Positions 51,081 through 59,521 of a DNA stretch of 64,000 nt are shown in pieces. The stretch spans positions 3,975,479-4,039,478 of the forward strand of contig NZ_JARKMX010000008.1 in NCBI RefSeq assembly GCF_029360705.1, read 5' to 3'. A program made the translations under genes and the position numbers. The notes below the pieces were generated by a model. The model searched no databases. It saw only the letters and a list, made by a program, of their open reading frames with translations, and was not told where the DNA came from. Positions within the stretch are counted from its first letter, which is position 1. Every line of letters starts with the position of its first letter. This DNA comes from Paraflavitalea pollutisoli (lineage in GTDB: Bacteria > Bacteroidota > Bacteroidia > Chitinophagales > Chitinophagaceae).

Positions 51081-52877
51081 TTATTCAGCTTTTCGCTTAC
51101 GGCGATTGCCGTAGATCTTTTTGGCCTTGCTGATCATCGTGAGGAATTCCGCCTGGATCGCATCCTGCGGATTGTGCGCCTGCGTGGCGATGGACGAGGC
51201 ATCGTTCCAACTGATCTGGCGCATGAAAGGAGAGTTTTTGAGGATACCGGCAAACATGGTCACTGCCGTGGCAAACCGATAACTATTGGGTAGTTCATTA
51301 AAAACAGTATAGGCCAGGGGCGATACATACCCCGTTTGACGAACCAGGGAATCGCCTGGTGTTCTGTAGTTCAGTGTCACTTTCGCCAGCCCGTCTTCCG
51401 CATGTCCCCAATCGAGCGATTGACTCAGTGGTGTCAGCTCGAACATCGCCAGCAGTGAATGCCCCGAACCTACTTCCCCACCCTCTACCTCACTCAGTGA
51501 ATCGGCCAGGGCATTGACCTTGTTGTCGAAACCGATCAATCGGTAATCCTTGATCACCGAGGGGTTGAACCAAACATTGAGAAAAGCATCGTCGGCAACG
51601 GTGTACAAGGTTTGGGTAAATTCTTTCACCAGTACTTTCTCCGCTTCCTTTTCATTATCGAGGTAGGCAAAATTACCATTGCCCTTTTTGGCGAGTATCT
51701 CCAGTTTCGAGTCTTTGTAATTACCCATGCCCACCCCCAGGCAAGTAAGGTAAATGCCCGATTGCTGGTGCTGGGTGATCATTTTCTCCAGTTCCTCCTC
51801 GGAGGTTTGGCCCACATTGAAATCGCCATCGGTAGCCAGGATCACCCGGTTGTTGCCACCGGGAATAAACTGGCTCTTGGCCAGGCGATAAGCCGTACGG
51901 ATACCAGATTCGCCGGGCGTAGAACCGCCAGGGTACAGGTCTTCGATCGACTTGCGGATCTTTTCTTTCTCGATACCTGAGGTAGGGATCAACCATACCC
52001 CCACGGCACTGCCATACACCACAATCGATACCGTATCCTTGTCCCGCAGGTTATCGACCAGCAGCTTAAAGGCCGATTTCAACAGGGGTAAGCGGTTGGG
52101 CATATCCATAGAGCCCGACACATCTATCAGGAAGACCAGGTTAGACGGAGGCACTTTCTCGGGATCGATCTTCCGGGCACTGGCATGCACATACAGCAAC
52201 CTGCTTTCCGTATTCCAGGGGCAATCGGACAAAAAGGATTTGAAAGCAAACGTACTGTCGGCGGGTGGTGTGGTATAATCGAGGCTGAAGTAATTGAGCA
52301 GTTCTTCTACCCGCACGGCATCGGTAGGCACCGTTGTGTTCATGCCCAGAAAGCGACGGATATTGCTGTACGAAGCTTTGTCGGTATGTATAGCACAGCC
52401 GGTTTCCGGGTATTTACGGGCCGATATAAAATCATTCTCTACCAGGGAACTGTAAGTTTCACCGGTGATGGTGCGTTTGTTACGGTCTTCGGGATGCAGG
52501 TTGCGGGTGAATGATACGAGACGATTGCGTTGCAAAGTCGCAGTGGAATACAACGTTTTCAACACAATGGTGTTGAACTTCGCCGTTTCGAGCCGGGTGT
52601 TCACGGGTTGATAGCCTTCGAGGGAAATGGTAACCGAGTCGGACAAATGAGTGGAAGTGATACCAAAAGAACCGCTGCTGCCTGAATAATAGACATAGCG
52701 GGTACTATGCAAAAATATCTTGGCATTGGAAAGCGTATTGCTCTTTTCATCCTTCACTTCCCCCCGCAAATAATACTGCGCCATGGCCGGCGACACGGTT
52801 AATAACAATAAGGATATGGCAGCAGTTATTTTCAACAAGGGGCTTTTTAGTACTCGTGCATTGAAACAGGCGATCAT
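51081..52877 (-). CDS. VWA domain protein, YfbK-like
   Basis: A 598-residue secreted protein. The N-terminus has a signal-like hydrophobic stretch (LLKITAAISLLLLTVSPAMAQ). A carboxypeptidase-regulatory-like beta sandwich follows (YYLRGEVKDEKSNTLSNAKIF). Then comes the von Willebrand factor N-terminal segment (YPETGCAIHTDKASYSNIRRFL). The VWA domain has its metal-site motif DVSGSMD at about 255, with GGSTPGESG and ATDGDFNVG completing the MIDAS. A C-terminal DUF3520-like region ends the protein. E. coli YfbK has the same layout and no known role. Metal-dependent protein binding at the cell envelope is likely. Confidence 0.88.
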   Translation of the reverse strand: MIACFNARVLKSPLLKITAAISLLLLTVSPAMAQYYLRGEVKDEKSNTLSNAKIFLHSTRYVYYSGSSGSFGITSTHLSDSVTISLEGYQPVNTRLETAKFNTIVLKTLYSTATLQRNRLVSFTRNLHPEDRNKRTITGETYSSLVENDFISARKYPETGCAIHTDKASYSNIRRFLGMNTTVPTDAVRVEELLNYFSLDYTTPPADSTFAFKSFLSDCPWNTESRLLYVHASARKIDPEKVPPSNLVFLIDVSGSMDMPNRLPLLKSAFKLLVDNLRDKDTVSIVVYGSAVGVWLIPTSGIEKEKIRKSIEDLYPGGSTPGESGIRTAYRLAKSQFIPGGNNRVILATDGDFNVGQTSEEELEKMITQHQQSGIYLTCLGVGMGNYKDSKLEILAKKGNGNFAYLDNEKEAEKVLVKEFTQTLYTVADDAFLNVWFNPSVIKDYRLIGFDNKVNALADSLSEVEGGEVGSGHSLLAMFELTPLSQSLDWGHAEDGLAKVTLNYRTPGDSLVRQTGYVSPLAYTVFNELPNSYRFATAVTMFAGILKNSPFMRQISWNDASSIATQAHNPQDAIQAEFLTMISKAKKIYGNRRKRKAE

Positions 52878-52949
52878 ATCAGGCTAATAACGATATTTTC
52901 CCCTGAAATCTTATATAATTCAACGCTTTAAGTTGCCGCTGATGATATT

Positions 52950-53486
52950 CTATTCTACCAATTTATAGATTTCCCGGATATTTCGGCCCAAACCGTCATA
53001 ATCGAGGCCATATCCTACCACAAATTTATTCGGAATAGCGAAACCCAGGTAGTCGATGGGAATAGGGAATACGGTGGCAGAAGGCTTGTGCAGCAATGCC
53101 ACGATCTTGAGCGAGGCTGGCTGCTGATGATGTAACTGGGGCAAAAACTCACTCAAGGTTTTACCGGTATCGACAATATCTTCCAGGATCACCACATGGC
53201 GGTCGTACAGGTCGGTATCCAGACCAATAGCCGTAATGACCTGACCACTCGATTTGGTCCCTTTGTAAGAAGCCAGTTTGATAAAACAGATCTCCGCATC
53301 GATACTCACCTCTTTGAAGAGGTCGGCAGCAAAAATGAATGACCCATTGAGGATGGCAATGAACAAAGGTTTCTTGCCAGCATAATCTGTATCCAATTGC
53401 TTCGCCAGCGCCTGTATGCGGGCATTGATCTCGCTGGCAGTCAGGTAGGGCTCAAACTGTTTGTCGTGTACGCGAATAATACTCAT
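52950..53486 (-). CDS. hpt: Hypoxanthine phosphoribosyltransferase
   Basis: A 178-residue purine salvage enzyme. The PRPP-binding loop is VVILEDIVDTGKTL at about 98-111. KPLFIAILNGSFIFAADL at about 40 holds the first conserved loop, and SYKGTKSSG the flexible active-site loop. The C-terminal YLGFAIPNKFVVGYGLDYDG is also typical. It converts hypoxanthine or guanine with PRPP to IMP or GMP. It starts 3 bases behind the LysM protein gene, so it is the last gene of that operon. Confidence 0.94.
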   Translation of the reverse strand: MSIIRVHDKQFEPYLTASEINARIQALAKQLDTDYAGKKPLFIAILNGSFIFAADLFKEVSIDAEICFIKLASYKGTKSSGQVITAIGLDTDLYDRHVVILEDIVDTGKTLSEFLPQLHHQQPASLKIVALLHKPSATVFPIPIDYLGFAIPNKFVVGYGLDYDGLGRNIREIYKLVE

Positions 53487-53489
53487 AGA

Positions 53490-54752
53490 TCAGTTTTTGT
53501 AGATGACCAGTTCCTGTCCGATCTTCAATTCATATCCCGTCAATTTATTCCAATCTTTCAATTGCTCGACGGTGATATTGTATTTACGGGCGATGCTGTA
53601 CAACGTTTCCTTGGTTTGAACGGTATGGGTAAAGGCGGCATTGCCGACCTGTGTGGTGGGGCGGGCGGGAGCGGCTTCCGTTTGCTCGGGTGTAGCCGGT
53701 AGTTGTTGCATGGCCACTACATTCACCTCGCTGGCCAGGCGGGGTTTGCCGGGCGCTTTCTCCTGCAGGTAAAGCGCTTCACCAGGTGCCGGGGCTTCAC
53801 GCTCGCCGAGGTGATTGTATTCCAGCAGGGATTCAAAACGCAGACCTTCTGCCTGGCAGATATCATACAGGCTTTCACCCGGCTGCACAATGTGTTTTTC
53901 GCTGGCGCCCACTTTGCGTTTGCGCTGCAGGAACAACAGTTGCCCCTTAACCAGCACATCTTCCCGCTTCAGGTCGTTGAAATCCATCAACCGGCGCAAC
54001 GATACATCGTACTGCTGGGCCACCGCAAACAGGGCCGTACCTGCCGGCACATACACCACTTTGGTATTGTTGATGGAAAACTCACCTGCGGGATAGGTGA
54101 TCTTGGGAAGCGATTTTACATCTTCTTCCACGCTATTGAAGGGTGCGATCACCGCCGGGCCACCAGCCAGGGTATTGTCGCCTTGTGCAGGACGTACGGG
54201 ATTGCCCGTCAGGATCTCTTCCTGGGGCGCCACCTTACCCAGTGCCAACAGGGTATACTGGTTGAGGTTGTAGTCTTCTACCAGCTTGATAATGATGTGC
54301 GAATATTTTACATTGGTAGCATAGCCTGCTTTCTTGAGACCAAAAGCCCAGCCTTTGTAATCCGTAGGATCGAGCTGAAACAGGAATGCATAACGGGCGC
54401 TGCCTTTCAGGAAGTTGGAATGGTCGGCGTAGGAGTCGGCCGAACAGGAATAACTGCGGAAACACTCCCCCCGGGCATCGTCATCATGGTACACCTTATC
54501 GCCGGTCCAGGCAGTTTTACATTTGATACCGAAATGGTTGTTGGATTTAAGCACCAGGTCCGATTTGCCAGCCATCGTTTCATGGATACCCTGGGCCAGC
54601 TTGATGGAAGCAGGTACACCTGTTCTTACCATTTCCTGCATGGCCATTTCCTTGTACTGATTGATGTAGCTGGCAATATCTTCACTTTTCTGAGCACCTG
54701 CACACAATGCTGCCAGCAGCGGTAATAGAACCAAGAATCTTTTTAATGACAT
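53490..54752 (-). CDS. LysM and glucosaminidase domain protein (peptidoglycan hydrolase)
   Basis: A 420-residue secreted protein. Signal peptide about 1-20 (LAALCAGAQ). The glucosaminidase domain (about 22-170) has VPASIKLAQGIHETMAGKSDL, with the likely catalytic Glu in HETMAG, and NNHFGIKCK. Three LysM modules follow: VYVPAGTALFAVAQQY, HIVQPGESLYDICQAEG and HTVQTKETLYSIARKYN, the last at the C-terminus. It should bind and cut peptidoglycan glycan strands in growth or division. It sits between an O-methyltransferase gene (5-base gap) and hpt (3-base gap), an odd functional mix. Confidence 0.9.
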   Translation of the reverse strand: MSLKRFLVLLPLLAALCAGAQKSEDIASYINQYKEMAMQEMVRTGVPASIKLAQGIHETMAGKSDLVLKSNNHFGIKCKTAWTGDKVYHDDDARGECFRSYSCSADSYADHSNFLKGSARYAFLFQLDPTDYKGWAFGLKKAGYATNVKYSHIIIKLVEDYNLNQYTLLALGKVAPQEEILTGNPVRPAQGDNTLAGGPAVIAPFNSVEEDVKSLPKITYPAGEFSINNTKVVYVPAGTALFAVAQQYDVSLRRLMDFNDLKREDVLVKGQLLFLQRKRKVGASEKHIVQPGESLYDICQAEGLRFESLLEYNHLGEREAPAPGEALYLQEKAPGKPRLASEVNVVAMQQLPATPEQTEAAPARPTTQVGNAAFTHTVQTKETLYSIARKYNITVEQLKDWNKLTGYELKIGQELVIYKN

Positions 54753-54757
54753 GAATG

Positions 54758-55396
54758 CTATTTTTTTCGGATCATCAGTAAGCCATCGCGGATCGTGACC
54801 AGCACGTTTTCTACGCGGGGGTCCTTTTGTACCCGTTCATTAAATGACTGGATTGCTTTCGCGTTTTTACCGGTAATGGGCTGTTCAAGCACCTGACCGT
54901 GAAATAAAACATTATCTGCCAATATCACCCCTCCTTGTCTCACCCGCGGCACCACCAATTCATAATAATCCGAGTAGCCCACCTTATCCGCATCAATGAA
55001 TACCAGGTCCCAGGTTTCTGTAAGGGTAGGAATGATCTCTAACGCATTTCCCGTGTGCAAAATTATCTTCTCCCGATCATTCGACCGATCGAAGTTGGCT
55101 TGCGATACGGCGGCATCTTCAGCTCGCAACTCAATGGTATGCAATACGCCATCGGGTTGTAAGCCCTTGGCCAGGTACAAGGCACTGTAGCCGGTAAAAG
55201 TGCCGATCTCGAGAATGCGGCGTGGCTGCAGCAGGGTACTGATCATTTCCAGGAACTTGCCCTGCTGGTGGCCGCTCAGCATATGGGCATGCGAATGGTT
55301 TGCCACCGTATCGGCAGCCACCTGTTGCAGCAGCTCTTCTTCCGGGGAAGTGAACTGATCGGCATATTCCAGTACCTGGGGAGGGATAATGTCCAT
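54758..55396 (-). CDS. SAM-dependent O-methyltransferase
   Basis: A 212-residue class I methyltransferase of the caffeoyl-CoA/catechol O-methyltransferase type. The SAM motif RILEIGTFTGYSALYLAKGL is at about 62-81. The metal- and substrate-binding Asp region LVFIDADKVGYSDYYE is at about 133, and GGVILADNVLFHGQV at about 160. It would methylate a hydroxyl of a small aromatic compound; the substrate is unknown. ATG at 55396 (MDIIPPQVLEYAD) fits homologues better than the frame start at 55435. First gene of an operon with the LysM protein and hpt. Confidence 0.88.
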   Translation of the reverse strand: MDIIPPQVLEYADQFTSPEEELLQQVAADTVANHSHAHMLSGHQQGKFLEMISTLLQPRRILEIGTFTGYSALYLAKGLQPDGVLHTIELRAEDAAVSQANFDRSNDREKIILHTGNALEIIPTLTETWDLVFIDADKVGYSDYYELVVPRVRQGGVILADNVLFHGQVLEQPITGKNAKAIQSFNERVQKDPRVENVLVTIRDGLLMIRKK

Positions 55397-55487
55397 CAGG
55401 GACAAAAATACGAAGCATGAGTGATTGACAGACAAAGGGTTTCAAGGATTCCGCATCGAAAAACCCCTAAAAAACATAATATTAACA

Positions 55488-55534
55488 AGCAAAAGCCCCG
55501 CAAAGAGGCCAAAAGGCCGCCTGCAGGGCTTTTT
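55488..55534 (-). terminator. Terminator of the first LOG-family gene
   Basis: AAAAGCCC at 55491-55498 pairs with GGGCTTTT at 55526-55533, with an inner GGCC-AAAA-GGCC hairpin. The minus strand continues TTTTGCTTGTT. Confidence 0.65.
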
Positions 55535-55658
55535 ATGAGGTCGATAAGGCTGAAACAGGCCAACCGCCCGGAGGCCGATGCCATCCCGCGTCACGGGCAA
55601 ATAAAAATGGTGTGTACCGTTCCCCACGGCCGGCTAGCCAGCCATCGCTGCCAGCAGC

Positions 55659-56357
55659 CTAGAAATTGGGCTGTAAAGGATGTTTGGTGTAAAACTGCAG
55701 CACATGCTCCACCACCTCTTCCGGCGTATCTACCACCTTCAGCAGATCCAAGTCATTAGGTGAAATATTGTTCGATTTCTGCAGCATCGTCTCCTGCATC
55801 CAGTCGATCAATCCGCCCCAATATTGCGACCCTACGAGGATCAGGGGTACGGGCGACATTTTGCCGGTCTGGATCAGGGTAGCCACTTCAAAGAATTCAT
55901 CCATGGTGCCAAAACCGCCAGGCATCATCACAAATCCCTGCGCATATTTGGTGAACATTACTTTACGAACGAAGAAATATTCATGCTGCAGATTGGCATC
56001 GCGGTCGATATAGGGATTGGAGTGCTGCTCGAAGGGGAGCTCGATATTAAGGCCTACCGACTTACCGCCGCCGAGTTGAGCACCTTTATTGGCCGCTTCC
56101 ATAATGCCGGGGCCACCCCCCGAAATGATGCCAAAACCTTCTTCTGCCAGCTTACGGGCCACATCGACGGTCAGTTCATAATAGGGATGCCCGGGTTGGG
56201 TGCGTGCTGACCCAAAGATAGAGATACAGGGTCCCAGTTTGGCGAGGGTTTCGAAGCCGTCCACAAATTCGGCCATGATCTTAAATATCTGCCAGCTTGA
56301 ATGAGCTTTGGATTCGGACCAGCGACGTTGCTTGGAGATCTTGATGGTTCCATTCAT
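55659..56357 (-). CDS. LOG-family (TIGR00730) nucleotide hydrolase, long form
   Basis: A 232-residue Rossmann-fold protein. The family's PGGFGTMDE motif (about 140-148) and GGGPGIMEAAN (about 81) are intact. The first 30 residues (SKQRRWSESKAHSSWQIFKIMAEF) mark the longer subfamily. LOG enzymes release the base from nucleoside 5'-monophosphates such as cytokinin ribotides; in most bacteria the true substrate is unclear. Two ATGs two codons apart (56363 and 56357) could start it. A second, shorter LOG gene lies 1.8 kb away behind the symporter gene. Confidence 0.88.
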   Translation of the reverse strand: MNGTIKISKQRRWSESKAHSSWQIFKIMAEFVDGFETLAKLGPCISIFGSARTQPGHPYYELTVDVARKLAEEGFGIISGGGPGIMEAANKGAQLGGGKSVGLNIELPFEQHSNPYIDRDANLQHEYFFVRKVMFTKYAQGFVMMPGGFGTMDEFFEVATLIQTGKMSPVPLILVGSQYWGGLIDWMQETMLQKSNNISPNDLDLLKVVDTPEEVVEHVLQFYTKHPLQPNF

Positions 56358-56473
56358 ACACATACATGTTTAGGGTTCTAAATACCGGTAATGACACGTA
56401 TTCCTACCTACAGGCTCACCTGCATGCATCGATCAGCGAAGAAGACGTGGCAAAACAACCGGGCTACAGACTA

Positions 56474-56522
56474 TGATGCCATCCGGAGAGGATGGCATCA
56501 CGCAGATCACCTCGTGTGATCT
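56474..56522. promoter_or_regulatory. Two consecutive perfect hairpins
   Basis: TGATGCCATCC at 56474-56484 pairs with 56490-56500 around GGAGA, and AGATCAC at 56504-56510 pairs with 56516-56522 around CTCGT. They lie between the stop of the symporter gene and the start of the LOG gene, both on the minus strand. No T run follows either on the minus strand, so they are not ordinary terminators. Confidence 0.6.
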
Positions 56523-56549
56523 TATTAAATTAACGTATGAATGTCAGAA

Positions 56550-58007
56550 TTAGTTTATGCGAGGGCTTGTTTTTCTCGAGATCAGCAGCAGGCCTACATA
56601 AGTTAACAGACCATTTATGATCAGCAACTCCAGACCGATCTCGAAGGAGCCAAACAATTGTTTTTGGTATTTATCCAGGATAAAGCAGATGATGGGCGAC
56701 AACACACACACGATGGGCACCAGCCGATCTTCTACCACTCTTTTGGACAGGATACCAAAGCTGAACAGCCCCAGTAGCGGACCGTAGGTATACGCAGCCA
56801 CCTTTAGGATCACACCGATCATACTCGGGTTATTGACCCATTTAAATACCATTACCAGCAACAGGAATACCAACGCGAAGGTCAGGTGCACATACTGTCG
56901 GGTCTTCTTCTTATCGGCATCCGACCAGGTGGTATTGCGTTGCATACCCAATATATCGATGCAAAAAGAAGAAGTAAGCGCCGTAATGGCCCCATCGGCA
57001 CTGGGAAAAAGGGCGGAGATCAGCGCAATGATGAAGATGGCAGAGATCACCGGCGGCATATGCTGCAAAGCAACTGTCGGGAACAGTTTATCTCCCGTAG
57101 CCGTAATACCTTCCTGCGCTGCGTACAGGTGCAGCAATCCACCCAATACCAGGAAAAGCAGAATAACGCCCAACATGATCAGCGACAAAGTCACCACATT
57201 CTTCTGCGCATCCTTCAGCGTCTTCACCGAGATGTTCTTTTGCATCATCTCCTGGTCCATACCCGTCATCGTGATGGTGATAAAGGCACCGGCAGCAATC
57301 TGCTTCAGGAAGAAATATTTACTGCCCGGATCGGTAAAGAAGATCTTCGAATAGCCCCGCTCTCCCATCGCCTGCAAACTTTGCCCCAACGAGATGTCCA
57401 TCGTCTTTAGAATGTAGACCACGCAGATCACCAGGCCAGCCAGCATACAGGTCGTTTGCAGCGTGTCGGTATATACGATGGTCTTCACGCCACCTTCGTA
57501 AGTATACAACAGGATCATGATGAGGATGATCAGTGTCGTCAACCAGAAGGGAACGTTGAAACTGTTGAGAATAGCATCCTGTAAAATAGCGACTACCAGG
57601 TATAAGCGGGCAGTAGCACCCAGCGTACGCGACAAGATGAAAAAACTGGCACCTGTTTTATAGGAAACGAAACCCAAACGGGAACTCAGGTAGTTATAGA
57701 TCGACGTCAGGTTGAGCCGGTAATACAATGGCAGCAACACATAGGCAATAACCAGGTAGCCGATCAGGTAACCCAGGGTGATCTGAAAATAGGCAAAGGA
57801 TTCCCTACCCACTGCACCAGGCACGCTCACGAAGGTTACACCGCTGAGCGATGTACCGATCATACCGAAAGCCACCAGCATCCAGTTGGAGTTGCGGTTA
57901 CCGATAAAGAAAGAATCATTGTTGGAATTGCGGGAGGTAAAGTAAGCCACCACCAGCAACACCAGGAAGTACCCAATAACAAAGGAGAACAGCAATGTAG
58001 GGGACAT
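56550..58007 (-). CDS. Sodium:solute symporter (SSS family)
   Basis: A 485-residue polytopic membrane protein with about 13 hydrophobic segments. Family features are FFIGNRNSNWMLVAFGMIGTSLSGVTF near the N-terminus, where Ser and Thr of the sodium site are expected, FFILSRTLGATARLYLV, and FPSADGAITALTSSF later. Many SSS members import sugars, sialic acid, proline or other small solutes with sodium. Nothing in the neighbourhood tells the substrate. It is divergent from the short LOG gene and upstream of the long LOG gene. Confidence 0.9.
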   Translation of the reverse strand: MSPTLLFSFVIGYFLVLLVVAYFTSRNSNNDSFFIGNRNSNWMLVAFGMIGTSLSGVTFVSVPGAVGRESFAYFQITLGYLIGYLVIAYVLLPLYYRLNLTSIYNYLSSRLGFVSYKTGASFFILSRTLGATARLYLVVAILQDAILNSFNVPFWLTTLIILIMILLYTYEGGVKTIVYTDTLQTTCMLAGLVICVVYILKTMDISLGQSLQAMGERGYSKIFFTDPGSKYFFLKQIAAGAFITITMTGMDQEMMQKNISVKTLKDAQKNVVTLSLIMLGVILLFLVLGGLLHLYAAQEGITATGDKLFPTVALQHMPPVISAIFIIALISALFPSADGAITALTSSFCIDILGMQRNTTWSDADKKKTRQYVHLTFALVFLLLVMVFKWVNNPSMIGVILKVAAYTYGPLLGLFSFGILSKRVVEDRLVPIVCVLSPIICFILDKYQKQLFGSFEIGLELLIINGLLTYVGLLLISRKTSPRIN

Positions 58008-58191
58008 AGATAATTATTAGTAAACAAACATACAGCAGAATGAGGTTTTAAGATAATAAAAATGTTTGTTACCGGAAGGCTTTCCCGCTTATCTTAGCTG
58101 CGCCGAAGTGCCCAACCCTGGCCAGTTTCACTACGCCCGGACCCCGAAAAGGAAAGGATGCACCTCCGCATTAAAATATTAACACGCGATT

Positions 58192-58731
58192 ATGAATATT
58201 GAAGCTGCAGCGGTTTTCTGCGGATCGAAGCCAGGCAACAACCCATTGTTCAATCAACATGCAGCAGAATTGGGCAAGCTGCTTGCCATGCTGAAAGTGA
58301 AGCTCGTATACGGCGGCGGCAAGACCGGTCTCATGGGCACCATCGCCGATGCCGTACTGGCGCAAGGCGGAAAAGTGATGGGCGTGATCCCCAAACTGCT
58401 CATCGAATGGGAACACCAGCATGAAGGGCTCACAGAGCTCGCCGTTGTATCCGACATGCACACCCGCAAACGCATGATGTATGAAATGTGTGATGCCGCC
58501 ATTGTATTACCCGGCGGGTTCGGTACCCTCGATGAATTGTTTGAGATGGTTACCTGGAACCAATTGAAGATCCACGATAAAAAGATCTACCTGCTCAACT
58601 CGGCAGGCTTTTACAACCACCTCATCCTGCACCTGAAGCAAATGGAAAAGGATGGCTTCCTCTACGAAGGAGTGAGTGAAAGGATAATCGTGTGCGATAA
58701 CCCGGTGGAGGTATTCAACAAGCTGAACTAA
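58192..58731 (+). CDS. LOG-family (TIGR00730) nucleotide hydrolase, short form
   Basis: A 179-residue protein of the same superfamily as the gene at 55659, but from the compact LOG subfamily. It starts MNIEAAAVFCGSKPGNNPLF and has VYGGGKTGLMGTIADAVL (about 41) and the signature PGGFGTLDE (about 104-112), followed by WNQLKIHDKKIYLLN. Members cleave adenosine-type 5'-monophosphates to base plus ribose 5-phosphate. The gene is monocistronic, with a strong bidirectional terminator behind it. Confidence 0.92.
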   Translation: MNIEAAAVFCGSKPGNNPLFNQHAAELGKLLAMLKVKLVYGGGKTGLMGTIADAVLAQGGKVMGVIPKLLIEWEHQHEGLTELAVVSDMHTRKRMMYEMCDAAIVLPGGFGTLDELFEMVTWNQLKIHDKKIYLLNSAGFYNHLILHLKQMEKDGFLYEGVSERIIVCDNPVEVFNKLN

Positions 58732-58754
58732 TCACCGAAACATCATTTAACAGC

Positions 58755-58780
58755 AAAGCCTGGCAGTACTGCCAGGCTTT
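58755..58780. terminator. Bidirectional terminator
   Basis: A perfect 26-base inverted repeat with 13-base arms (AAAGCCTGGCAGT and its complement), between two convergent genes. Confidence 0.85.
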
Positions 58781-58800
58781 GTCTATATCAACCAGCTCGA

Positions 58801-59376
58801 TCAGAAGCCGAAGTTGTAACCAAAATTGTAGAACGCCCTGTTGCCATACGGAGAACGTTCATTCTGCAGCAGGTCGTATTGCACCATGATCAGGAAAGCA
58901 CCGTTGCCTGCGGGGATGGCAGCACCGGCTCCACCCAGTAAAGAAGGTACGATCTTCCCTGGCAGTTTCTGATCTTCCCGGTCATCATAAAATTTGAACT
59001 TGCCCCAGCTATAATTCGCCTCCGGCTGCAGTTGTAGGAAGAGATAATCGATCGGGTATATCCGGCCAAATACATTCAATCCTGCCACACCATAATTCTC
59101 TTTGTACTCCGGCACACTCCACCTGTAGCGATAGCTGGAGTAAATAAAGTTGACACCGGCGCCGGCTGCCAGGGTACGGTTAAAGCGATACCCCACTTGT
59201 GGCGATACATTCACCAGGGTTTGGTTGCTGCCAAATCCCAATCCAAAGGTGCCACCGAAGAATAGTTTACTCTTATCGAAACCGCGGGAGGATTCATCCT
59301 CCTGGTCCTGTGCACTGGCGGAAAGTTGGAATAGCGTAACCAGCAGTGCCACGAGCATGAGATATTTCCTGTTCAT
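58801..59376 (-). CDS. Outer-membrane beta-barrel protein
   Basis: A 191-residue protein with signal peptide (about 1-22, ending ASAQ). The mature part has about eight amphipathic strands with glycine-rich turns (KLFFGGTFGLGFGSNQ, VGYRFNRTLAAGAGVNFIYSS, FLQLQPEANYSWGKFKF) and ends in Phe (FYNFGYNFGF), the usual last residue of outer-membrane barrels. It resembles small OmpX/OmpA-like barrels of unknown role. ATG at 59376 was chosen because it starts the signal peptide. Its promoter may lie inside the loop of the upstream gene's terminator. Confidence 0.8.
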   Translation of the reverse strand: MNRKYLMLVALLVTLFQLSASAQDQEDESSRGFDKSKLFFGGTFGLGFGSNQTLVNVSPQVGYRFNRTLAAGAGVNFIYSSYRYRWSVPEYKENYGVAGLNVFGRIYPIDYLFLQLQPEANYSWGKFKFYDDREDQKLPGKIVPSLLGGAGAAIPAGNGAFLIMVQYDLLQNERSPYGNRAFYNFGYNFGF

Positions 59377-59396
59377 AACGTTGGATTTTGTAAATA

Positions 59397-59426
59397 AAAG
59401 GCCCCTGCAAATATACAGGGGCCTTT
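59397..59426 (-). terminator. Terminator of the GlcD-type gene with an embedded -7 element
   Basis: Perfect 11-base stem AAAGGCCCCTG / CAGGGGCCTTT; on the minus strand it ends in TTTTATTT. The 8-base loop (59408-59415) reads TATATTTG on the minus strand, an exact TAnnTTTG. The start codon of the beta-barrel gene is only 21 bases further on. Confidence 0.75.
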
Positions 59427-59521
59427 GTATTGATAATATGTGATATAGATATTTAGGCATTTTTAACAGGTCAGCGCTTCTTTTGTTGAACGCAAACCCA
59501 CCAAAAGCCTCCGCAACCACC

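Noticed and set aside
53703-54725. 340-codon open frame on the plus strand
   Set aside because: Antisense to the LysM/glucosaminidase gene, which has clear domains.
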